DNA from: VBAS01 sp035318985
GTDB taxonomy: Bacteria; Bacteroidota; Bacteroidia; Chitinophagales; Chitinophagaceae
Length of the DNA stretch: 45,681 nucleotides
Reading direction: 5' to 3'
Assembly (NCBI GenBank): GCA_035318985.1
Contig: DATHDP010000105.1
Location: forward strand, 1 to 45,681
The translations under genes and the position numbers were made by a program. A model generated the notes under the pieces. That model did not search any database and had not been told where the DNA came from. It saw nothing but the letters and a program-made list of their open reading frames with translations. Each line of letters starts with the position of its first letter. Position 1 is the stretch's first letter. Positions 31,175 through 37,916 of the stretch are shown one piece after another.

Positions 31175-33619
31175 ATGCAGGTTTTAAAATTCGGCGGTAC
31201 TTCCGTAGCCAATGCTGAAAATATTTCGAAAGTTGTAGCCATTGTAAAAGAGGCGATCAAAAAAGACAAAACAATCGTAGTTGTATCTGCCCTTGGAGGA
31301 GTTACTGATCTTTTGTTGAACGCAGCTGCATCAGCTTCATCAGGCGATGAAAGTTTTAAAGAAAAATTGCTGGTTATTGAGCAGCGACATATGGAAGCAG
31401 TAAAACAATTAATTCCTGTAGCACAACAAAGCCATTTGTTAAGTTTGGTAAAAAAGAGTTGTAATGAAATAGAAGATATCTGTAATGGCGTTTTTTTATT
31501 AAGGGAATTAACGCCAAGAACTAAAGACAGGATCAGCAGCTATGGCGAATTGATCTCTTCACAGATCATTGCTGCAAAATTTAATAGTGATGGCATAGCT
31601 GCAACATGGAAAGATTCCCGTGAATTGATCCTCACTAATTCTTCATTTACTGCTGCAGAAGTTGATTATGCAGAAACAAATAAAAAGGTAAACGATTACT
31701 TTAATTCACAAGCATCTTTATTATTTATTTTACCAGGATTTGTTGCTACAGATAAAAATGGGGTAACTACCACGCTTGGTCGTGGTGGTTCTGATTTTAC
31801 AGCAGCCATTATTGCATCGGCAGTTAAGGCAACTGTGTTGGAAATATGGACAGATGTAAGTGGAATGATGACAGCTGATCCCCGATTAACAAGTAATGCA
31901 CGGATCATCCCGCATATTTCTTACCAGGAGGCAATGGAGCTTTCGCATTTTGGCGCTAAGGTCATTTACCCGCCAACTATTCAACCAGTAATGAGTTTAG
32001 GAATCCCGGTTTGGATCAAAAACACTTTTGCCCCGGGCGACGAAGGAACATTGATAGAATCTGTTTCTACAAAAAATGGAAATATTGTAAGAGGCATTTC
32101 AAGTATCAACAATATTGTGCTGATCAGTTTGGAAGGAAGCGGCATGATCGGTATTCCGGGTTTTTCAAAAAGATTATTTGAAGCATTGAGTAATGAAAAG
32201 ATAAATGTTATTCTAATCACACAAAGTTCATCTGAGCATTCGATCTGTGTGGGTATTGATGCCACTTCTGCCCAAAAAGCAAAACAAGCAGTTGATGCTG
32301 CTTTTGTAAATGAAATTGCTTTGCAGAAAGTGGAGCCTTTAAAAATTGAAACGGAACTTTCAATTGTTGCATTAGTAGGGGAAAACATGAAAAGTCATCC
32401 TGGTATAAGCGGTCGTATGTTCAGCGCAATGGGAAGAAATGGGGTGAACATTCGTGCTATTGCTCAAGGATCTTCAGAAAAGAATATTTCTGCAGTAATT
32501 GCTACTAAAGACGTAAAAAAAGCAATTAACGTTTTGCATGAAGAGTTTTTTGAAACGACTTACAAGCAGGTGAATCTATTTATTGTAGGGACTGGTAATG
32601 TTGGTAAAAAATTGTTCGGGCAATTACAAAAGCAGCTTGAGTTCTTACAAAAGCAAATGAAATTAGTGGTTAACGTGGTTGGCATTTGCAATAGCAGAAA
32701 AATGATGATCAATGAAAATGGGATCAATCTTTCACAATGGGAACAAAAACTAAGTGACGCTAAAAATGCCGATATCCAGCAGTTCATAAACGAGATCATC
32801 GAAAGGAACCTTCGTAATTCAATTTTTGTGGATATTACAGCCAGCGATCTTGTTGCAAACGTTTACGAGCAATTATTAAGAAAAAGTATTTCAGTTGTTG
32901 CATGTAATAAAGTTGCGGCATCTTCTGCTTATGATAATTATAAAAAACTAAAAGACATTGCAAGGGAGTTCAATTGTCATTTTCTTTTTGAAACAAATGT
33001 GGGAGCAGGGCTGCCTGTCATTGCTTCGTTAAATGACTTGCTCAACAGCGGTGACAGGGTTCATCGTATCGAAGCTGTTCTTAGCGGCACACTCAATTTT
33101 GTTTTTAATAATTATGATGGAACAAGAAAATTTGCTGACGTTGTAAAGCAGGCACAAGATGAAGGCTATACAGAACCAGACCCAAGACTTGATCTCAGTG
33201 GCACTGACGTAATGCGCAAGATCATGATACTGGCAAGAGAGGCAGGTGAAAAAATCGAAATGGATGAGATCGCCAATAATTCATTTATGCCTGAATCATG
33301 CATGAAAGGGACAGTGGATGATTTTTATTCTGCAATGGCAAACGAAGAAGCTCATTTTAAAAAGATCTATGAAAAAGCAAATGAAGCGGGATGTAAATTA
33401 AAATTTGTTGCTTCTTATAATGAAGGCAAGGCTTCTGTTGGGTTACAGCATATAGACCCAAAGCATGACCTTTATCATTTGTATGGAAAAGATAATGTAG
33501 TATTGTTTTACACTGATCGCTATAAAGAGCAACCAATGGTGGTGAAAGGAGCAGGAGCTGGTGCAGAGGTTACTGCCAGCGGTGTGTTTGCCGATATTTT
33601 AAGAGCTGTAAAAATGTAG
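31175..33619 (+). CDS. thrA: Bifunctional aspartokinase / homoserine dehydrogenase
   Basis: This enzyme catalyses the first and third steps from aspartate toward threonine and methionine. At 814 residues it matches E. coli ThrA. The kinase part (about 1-290) starts MQVLKFGGTSVANAENI and contains TLGRGGSDFTA and EIWTDVSGMMTADPR. Two ACT-type regulatory modules (about 305-455) carry MIGIPGFSKRLFEALS and GISGRMFSAMGRNGVNIRAIAQGSSE, likely sites of threonine feedback. The dehydrogenase part (about 464-814) starts NLFIVGTGNVGKKLFGQL (NAD(P) binding) and includes EAVLSGTLNFVFNNYDG and EGYTEPDPRLDLSGTDVMRK. It is followed by thrB and thrC. Confidence 0.96.
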   Translation: MQVLKFGGTSVANAENISKVVAIVKEAIKKDKTIVVVSALGGVTDLLLNAAASASSGDESFKEKLLVIEQRHMEAVKQLIPVAQQSHLLSLVKKSCNEIEDICNGVFLLRELTPRTKDRISSYGELISSQIIAAKFNSDGIAATWKDSRELILTNSSFTAAEVDYAETNKKVNDYFNSQASLLFILPGFVATDKNGVTTTLGRGGSDFTAAIIASAVKATVLEIWTDVSGMMTADPRLTSNARIIPHISYQEAMELSHFGAKVIYPPTIQPVMSLGIPVWIKNTFAPGDEGTLIESVSTKNGNIVRGISSINNIVLISLEGSGMIGIPGFSKRLFEALSNEKINVILITQSSSEHSICVGIDATSAQKAKQAVDAAFVNEIALQKVEPLKIETELSIVALVGENMKSHPGISGRMFSAMGRNGVNIRAIAQGSSEKNISAVIATKDVKKAINVLHEEFFETTYKQVNLFIVGTGNVGKKLFGQLQKQLEFLQKQMKLVVNVVGICNSRKMMINENGINLSQWEQKLSDAKNADIQQFINEIIERNLRNSIFVDITASDLVANVYEQLLRKSISVVACNKVAASSAYDNYKKLKDIAREFNCHFLFETNVGAGLPVIASLNDLLNSGDRVHRIEAVLSGTLNFVFNNYDGTRKFADVVKQAQDEGYTEPDPRLDLSGTDVMRKIMILAREAGEKIEMDEIANNSFMPESCMKGTVDDFYSAMANEEAHFKKIYEKANEAGCKLKFVASYNEGKASVGLQHIDPKHDLYHLYGKDNVVLFYTDRYKEQPMVVKGAGAGAEVTASGVFADILRAVKM

Positions 33620-33812
33620 CCCCCTGTCCCCCTAAAGGGGGAACTTAGGTTTGAAAATGGTTATTAATTAAAAAATATGAGATTGGACATTGATAATTGT
33701 GTCACTAACATTGGCTCTTCGATTGGGCTTCTGTTGCGTCGCACTCTTGTACGTTCAGTAATTCTATTCATCAATGAGTAAGATAATTCATAACTCCCCT
33801 TTAGGGGTTGGG
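33620..33812. repeat. Composite repeat between thrA and thrB, running into the thrB start (copy D)
   Basis: In order: palindrome CCCCC-TAAA-GGGGG (33628-33641), followed by AACTTAGG; about 90 bp of AT-rich sequence; the core GTTGCGTCGCACTCTTGTAC (33733-33752), then GTTCAGTAATTCTATT; and a second palindrome CCCC-TTTA-GGGG (33796-33807) in inverted orientation (AACTCCCCTTTAGGGG against CCCCTAAAGGGGGAACT). The same modules in the same order recur at 37583-37767. The ATG of thrB (33774) lies inside the block. Confidence 0.7.
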
Positions 33813-34727
33813 AGTGTAACAGTACATTCTCCCGGCACAGTTGCTAATCTTGTTTGCGGATTTGATATTCTTGGCCTGGCATTGAATGCGCCATATGATG
33901 TGATGAAGTTGAAATTGCTTGATGAACCTACAGTAATAATTCATAATAAAGACAATTTTAATTTACCAACTGAGCCGGAAAAAAATGTAGCGGGAGTTGT
34001 GTTGTTGTCAGTGATCGAAAGAATGGAAAATAAAATTGGTTTTGAAATTGAAATTGAAAAACATATAAAACCCGGTAGCGGAATAGGAAGTAGCGCAGCA
34101 AGTGCAGCCGGTTCAGCAGTAGCTGCCAATCACCTGCTTGGAAATATTTTTTCAAACGATGAGTTGGTACAGTTTGCAATGAACGGAGAAAAACTTGCAT
34201 CAGGAGTAAAACATGCGGATAATATTGCTCCTTGTATTCTTGGAGGTGTAAGTTTGGTCCGCTGTATTTATCCGCTAGATATTATTTCAATCTCATCACC
34301 TGATCTTTTTGTTACGGTTGTTCATCCACAAATAGAGGTAAGAACTTCTGATGCAAGACAGATACTTCGCCAACAGATATTATTAAAAGATGCAATACGC
34401 CAATGGGGGAATATTGCCGGACTTGTAACAGGGTTTTTAAAAAATGATCTCGATCTTATTGGCCGTTCACTCGAAGATGTCATCATTGAGCCGGTTCGCA
34501 GTATTCTTATTCCGGGTTTTGATGAAGTGAAAACCAAGTGTAAAGAGGCAGGAGCATTAGGCGGTGGCATCTCTGGTTCTGGCCCTTCAGTATTTATGTT
34601 GAGCAGGGATGAAGCAACAGCAAAAAATGTAGAATCAGTAATGAAAGAAGTGTATAATAAAATAGGGATCGATTATAATACATATGTGACTACTATTAAT
34701 AAAAAAGGAGTGGAGGTAGTTGGATGA
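33774..34727 (+). CDS. thrB: Homoserine kinase
   Basis: This GHMP-family kinase phosphorylates homoserine with ATP. At 317 residues it is near normal length. The conserved start of the fold is VTVHSPGTVANLVCGFDILGLAL (about 16-38), and the ATP loop is IKPGSGIGSSAASAAGSAVAANHLLG (about 98-123). GGGISGSGPSVFMLS occurs near residue 268. The only possible start codon, ATG 33774, adds about 14 residues (MSKIIHNSPLGVGS) before the usual family start, and these codons lie over a dispersed palindromic repeat. The stop overlaps the thrC ATG (ATGA), so the two are translationally coupled. Confidence 0.94.
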   Translation: MSKIIHNSPLGVGSVTVHSPGTVANLVCGFDILGLALNAPYDVMKLKLLDEPTVIIHNKDNFNLPTEPEKNVAGVVLLSVIERMENKIGFEIEIEKHIKPGSGIGSSAASAAGSAVAANHLLGNIFSNDELVQFAMNGEKLASGVKHADNIAPCILGGVSLVRCIYPLDIISISSPDLFVTVVHPQIEVRTSDARQILRQQILLKDAIRQWGNIAGLVTGFLKNDLDLIGRSLEDVIIEPVRSILIPGFDEVKTKCKEAGALGGGISGSGPSVFMLSRDEATAKNVESVMKEVYNKIGIDYNTYVTTINKKGVEVVG

Positions 34728-36019
34728 AATACTACAGCACAAACAAGGAGACATCACTAGCATCATTCAAAGAAGCTACAATAAAAGGACAGGCGCCTGA
34801 TAAAGGACTTTATTTTCCTGAAACGATCCCACAGGTTGAAAAAGATTTGATTGATAACATAGAAAATACTTCAAATGAAGAGATTGCTTTTCGTGTTATC
34901 AAACCTTATATCGCAGATGAAATAAAAGATGATGATCTATACAAAATAGTAAGCGAAACAATAAACTTCCCGATCCCACTGGTAAAAGTTAGCGACAATA
35001 TTTTTTCGCTTGAACTTTTTCACGGCCCCACGCTTGCATTTAAGGATGTTGGCGCAAGATTCATGAGTCGCTGCCTTGGACATTTTTTAAAAAATGAAAA
35101 CAAAAAGGTAACGGTACTGGTTGCCACTTCGGGTGACACTGGCGGGGCCGTTGCCAATGGATTTTATGATGTTCCGGGTGTAGATGTAATTATTCTTTAT
35201 CCATCCGGCAAAGTGAGTGCTGTGCAGGAGAAACAATTGACAACTCTTGGAAAGAATATTCACGCATTAGAGATCGAAGGAAATTTTGATGATTGCCAGC
35301 AAATGGTGAAGCAGGCATTTGCCGATCAGGACATCAATCAAAAATTATTTCTTACATCTGCCAATTCAATAAATGTAGCTCGTTGGTTGCCGCAACAGTT
35401 TTATTATTTCTTTGCTTATAAGCAGTGGGCCGAAAAAAAACATTCACCAGTCATTTCTGTTCCAAGTGGGAATTTTGGAAATATCTGCGCTGGTATTTTG
35501 GCAAAACAATCTGGCTTGCCGGTTCATCATTTTATTGCAGCCTGTAATGTAAATGATGCCGTGACAAAATATTTGCAGACGGAAATTTTTCAAACGCAAA
35601 CAGCCGTGCCAACTCTTTCAAACGCAATGGATGTTGGCAACCCAAGTAATTTCATTCGCATCCTCGAGATTTTCCATCATCAATTTCCTGACCTCGCTAA
35701 AAATCTTTCTTCGTACAGCATCAGCGATGAGGAAACAATGGCAACTATCAAAGAAGTATACGAACGATCAAATTATCTGTTAGATCCTCATGGGGCAGTA
35801 GGTTATTTATCATTGAAGAGATTTCTTGAAAAGCATCCGAATAGAAAAGGTATCTTTCTTGAAACAGCACACCCTGTAAAATTTCCAGATGCGGTTGAGA
35901 AGGCAACAGCAAAAAAAATAGAGGTCCCTTCTTCTATATCTTCACTCATGAATAGTGAAAAGAAAAGCATTAGGATGAATTCCTCATACGAAACATTTAA
36001 GAATTTTCTATTGGATTAA
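34724..36019 (+). CDS. thrC: Threonine synthase
   Basis: This PLP enzyme converts O-phosphohomoserine to threonine, the last step of the pathway started by ThrA and ThrB upstream. At 431 residues it is of the longer type found in E. coli and Bacteroidota. Visible motifs are the N-terminal MKYYSTNKETSLASFKEATIKGQAPDKGLYFPE, the PLP lysine in FHGPTLAFKDVGARF (Lys 107), LVATSGDTGGAVANGF, TSANSINVARWLPQQFYYFFAY and VPSGNFGNICAGILAKQSGLP. No terminator was found in the 108 bp that follow. Confidence 0.96.
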   Translation: MKYYSTNKETSLASFKEATIKGQAPDKGLYFPETIPQVEKDLIDNIENTSNEEIAFRVIKPYIADEIKDDDLYKIVSETINFPIPLVKVSDNIFSLELFHGPTLAFKDVGARFMSRCLGHFLKNENKKVTVLVATSGDTGGAVANGFYDVPGVDVIILYPSGKVSAVQEKQLTTLGKNIHALEIEGNFDDCQQMVKQAFADQDINQKLFLTSANSINVARWLPQQFYYFFAYKQWAEKKHSPVISVPSGNFGNICAGILAKQSGLPVHHFIAACNVNDAVTKYLQTEIFQTQTAVPTLSNAMDVGNPSNFIRILEIFHHQFPDLAKNLSSYSISDEETMATIKEVYERSNYLLDPHGAVGYLSLKRFLEKHPNRKGIFLETAHPVKFPDAVEKATAKKIEVPSSISSLMNSEKKSIRMNSSYETFKNFLLD

Positions 36020-36102
36020 CCAACATTTCAGCATTTATTTTTTCACAATTTTATTTATCAGGTTTTAAACTTTTCTATTGGTAAATCCATGCATTGCTGA
36101 TG

Positions 36103-36110
36103 TATCTTTG
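36103..36110 (+). promoter_or_regulatory. -7 box of the gene at 36128
   Basis: TATCTTTG followed by CAC is an exact TAnnTTTG match, 17 bp before the ATG at 36128. A weak TTGG sits near the -33 position. The leader would be about 10 nt. Confidence 0.55.
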
Positions 36111-36127
36111 CACAAGAGTTTTTGTGT

Positions 36128-36694
36128 ATGCATGATATAGAACCTTTTTATAATTGGCAACATATTTATATATCGGAGGAAGATCAGCGATCTCCCTTCT
36201 ATGGGCAATCGCATTCTGAGTTTGAATTTACACAGACCGTTTACAATTATTATATCCATCCCCAGTGGGATGAGTTTGGCAGCCGTACACTTTATATGAA
36301 AGTTTTGATAGCTGATTATGATGAAAAATATGCTATCATGGAGCTAATAGGTGAATGGAATGATGCGATCGAGAACGATATAATGATCCTGAAACGGGAA
36401 GTGATCGATGTTTTTGAGTTACAGGGTATCAATAAATTCATATTGATCGCAGAAAATGTACTCAACTTTCACAGCGGCGACAGGGATTATTATGAAGAAT
36501 GGTATGAAGAGACCTCGGATGAGCATGGCTGGATCGTAGTGTTGAATATGCCTGAAGCAACTCAACATGATTTTAAAAAGGCCCGACTAAACCGCTATCT
36601 CGAATTAATGGAAATCCCCGAATGGCGAACCTATAAACCATTCCACCTGTTTAAAAAGATAGATGCAGTAGAACAGGCACGATTGCCTGGATGA
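36128..36694 (+). CDS. Conserved protein of unknown function
   Basis: This 188-residue cytoplasmic protein is rich in aromatic and acidic residues. It begins MHDIEPFYNWQHIYISEEDQRSPFYGQSHSEFEFTQTVYNYYIHPQWDEFGSRTLYMKVLIADYDEKYAIMEL and ends PEWRTYKPFHLFKKIDAVEQARLPG. A middle segment (INKFILIAENVLNFHSGDRDYYEEWYEE) follows a long charged helix. A TTG two codons upstream is possible, but the ATG at 36128 fits the -7 box at 36103. No known domain, signal peptide or membrane helix was recognised. It appears to be a monocistronic gene. Confidence 0.78.
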   Translation: MHDIEPFYNWQHIYISEEDQRSPFYGQSHSEFEFTQTVYNYYIHPQWDEFGSRTLYMKVLIADYDEKYAIMELIGEWNDAIENDIMILKREVIDVFELQGINKFILIAENVLNFHSGDRDYYEEWYEETSDEHGWIVVLNMPEATQHDFKKARLNRYLELMEIPEWRTYKPFHLFKKIDAVEQARLPG

Positions 36695-36700
36695 AGTTTC

Positions 36701-36788
36701 TAGATACTGGATACAGGATTCTGGATGCTGATCATTTGTTGTGCTAGTTACCAGTGTCTGTTATCCAGCATCAAGTATCTAGCAAACT
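36701..36788. repeat. Inverted array of heptamer units upstream of sdhC
   Basis: Left arm: TAGATAC, TGGATAC, AGGATTC, TGGATGC, TGATCAT in perfect 7-base steps (36701-36735). Right arm: GTTACCA, GTGTCTG, TTATCCA, GCATCAA, GTATCTA, GCAAACT (36747-36788), the complementary heptamer GTATCCA with variations. The two arms can pair as a long imperfect cruciform around an 11-base centre. It fills most of the gap between the 36128 gene and sdhC. Confidence 0.7.
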
Positions 36789-36825
36789 AGCAGAAACTTT
36801 TCTAACAAGTTTGGCATTCCGATAG

Positions 36826-36833
36826 TATTTTTG
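36826..36833 (+). promoter_or_regulatory. Candidate -7 box of sdhC
   Basis: TATTTTTG followed by CGG matches TAnnTTTG, 38 bp before the sdhC ATG. A TTTG at 36810 is too close (12 bp) to be an ideal -33 element. Confidence 0.45.
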
Positions 36834-36871
36834 CGGCCGGAAAATAGTTCCATCTAAACTACTCTGATTAT

Positions 36872-37582
36872 ATGAATTGGTCCCAGTTGTTTACTTCTTC
36901 GATAGGCAAAAAGATAGTGATGAGTGTGACAGGTTTGTTTCTTATTTCCTTTTTGGTGGTGCATGTAAGTGTGAATGCCTGTATTTTTAAAGATGCTCTT
37001 GACCCGACAGATGATGGCGACATGTTTAATCGTGCCGCACAATTCATGGCCCGGACAGTTGTAATACGGATCATGGAAATTGTATTGTTTGCAGGGTTCT
37101 TTATTCATATTATACAAGGACTTGCTGTTACATTTCAAAACCAGGCAAAAAGAAAAATTGGTTACGAAATAAACTTGGGCAATCGCGGTAGTAAATGGTA
37201 CAGTCGTTCAATGGGATTGCTTGGCACTATTCTTTTATTGTTTTTGCTTCTTCATTGGTGGCATTTCTGGATACCATCAAGATTTACACATGCAGGTTTG
37301 GAAGAACCCAAACTTTTGTCGAATGGCTTTATCGGTCATGATATGTTCCAATTGATGAAAGCAACTTTCAGTGAATGGTGGATAGTGATCGTATATGTTG
37401 TCGGTTGTGTATCGCTTGCGTGGCATCTTATGCATGGATTTCAAAGTGCATTCAGAACACTGGGCTTGCACAATAAAAAATATTTGAATTTGGTAAATGC
37501 AATAGGAGTCGGATTCTCGATCATTGTTCCGTTGATATTTGCATTGATGCCTTTAAGTTTTATAATGGGATGGATAGGTTAA
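36872..37582 (+). CDS. sdhC: Succinate dehydrogenase / fumarate reductase cytochrome b subunit
   Basis: This 236-residue membrane anchor carries heme b and passes electrons to menaquinone. It has five predicted helices: IVMSVTGLFLISFLVVHVSVNA, VVIRIMEIVLFAGFFIHIIQGLAVTF, GLLGTILLLFLLLHWWHFWI, WWIVIVYVVGCVSLAWHLMHGF and VNAIGVGFSIIVPLIFALMPLSFIMGWI. Conserved His residues (VVHV, FIHIIQG, LLHWWHF, AWHLMHGF) are the likely axial ligands of two hemes, as in single-subunit type B anchors. sdhA and sdhB follow, but sdhA is 334 bp away across repeats. Confidence 0.92.
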   Translation: MNWSQLFTSSIGKKIVMSVTGLFLISFLVVHVSVNACIFKDALDPTDDGDMFNRAAQFMARTVVIRIMEIVLFAGFFIHIIQGLAVTFQNQAKRKIGYEINLGNRGSKWYSRSMGLLGTILLLFLLLHWWHFWIPSRFTHAGLEEPKLLSNGFIGHDMFQLMKATFSEWWIVIVYVVGCVSLAWHLMHGFQSAFRTLGLHNKKYLNLVNAIGVGFSIIVPLIFALMPLSFIMGWIG

Positions 37583-37916
37583 CCCCCTGTTCCCCTAAAG
37601 GGGAGACTTAGATTGAACAGTTCTTTTTATAATTGAGGTTTCATTTATTATGTAGTAATGATAATGAAACAAACGACATTACTACTATGTTGCTTTGGTT
37701 GCGTCGCACTCTTGTACTGCATCAATTCTATTGAGCATTGAGTGATGCGTCCCCTCCTTTGGAGGGGTGATCAGGAGACGGCAACAAGTATAGTAAACTG
37801 GGGGTGGGTTGCCGAATAGAATTACAGAACGTACAAGTGAGTGACACAACAGTTGATGATAAGAATTACAAAAGCTGATTAACAAAAAATAGAAATTAGA
37901 AACCAGAAATTTCTTT
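37583..37916. repeat. Repeat-rich gap between sdhC and sdhA (copies E and F)
   Basis: In order: palindrome CCCC-TAAA-GGGG (37592-37603) right after the sdhC stop; two overlapping inverted repeats, GTTTCATT/AATGAAAC (37638-37645 with 37663-37670) and GTAGTAATG/CATTACTAC (37652-37660 with 37677-37685); copy E of the core (37698-37717), then CAATTCTATT; palindrome CCCCTCC-TTT-GGAGGGG (37751-37767); inverted repeat CGGCAAC/GTTGCCG (37779-37785 with 37808-37814); and degenerate copy F (37831-37850), followed by AAGAATTACAAAAGCTGATT as in the parE leader. Modules 37583-37767 follow the same order as 33620-33812. No gene is present. Confidence 0.7.

Noticed and set aside
31981..32388. 135-aa minus-strand frame opposite thrA
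   Set aside because: It is antisense to the conserved ACT region of thrA and shows no protein features.
33620..33660. CCCCCTAAAGGGGG as terminator of thrA
   Set aside because: There is no U-tract after the stem, and the same palindrome occurs in inverted orientation at the thrB start, so it is better called a repeat.
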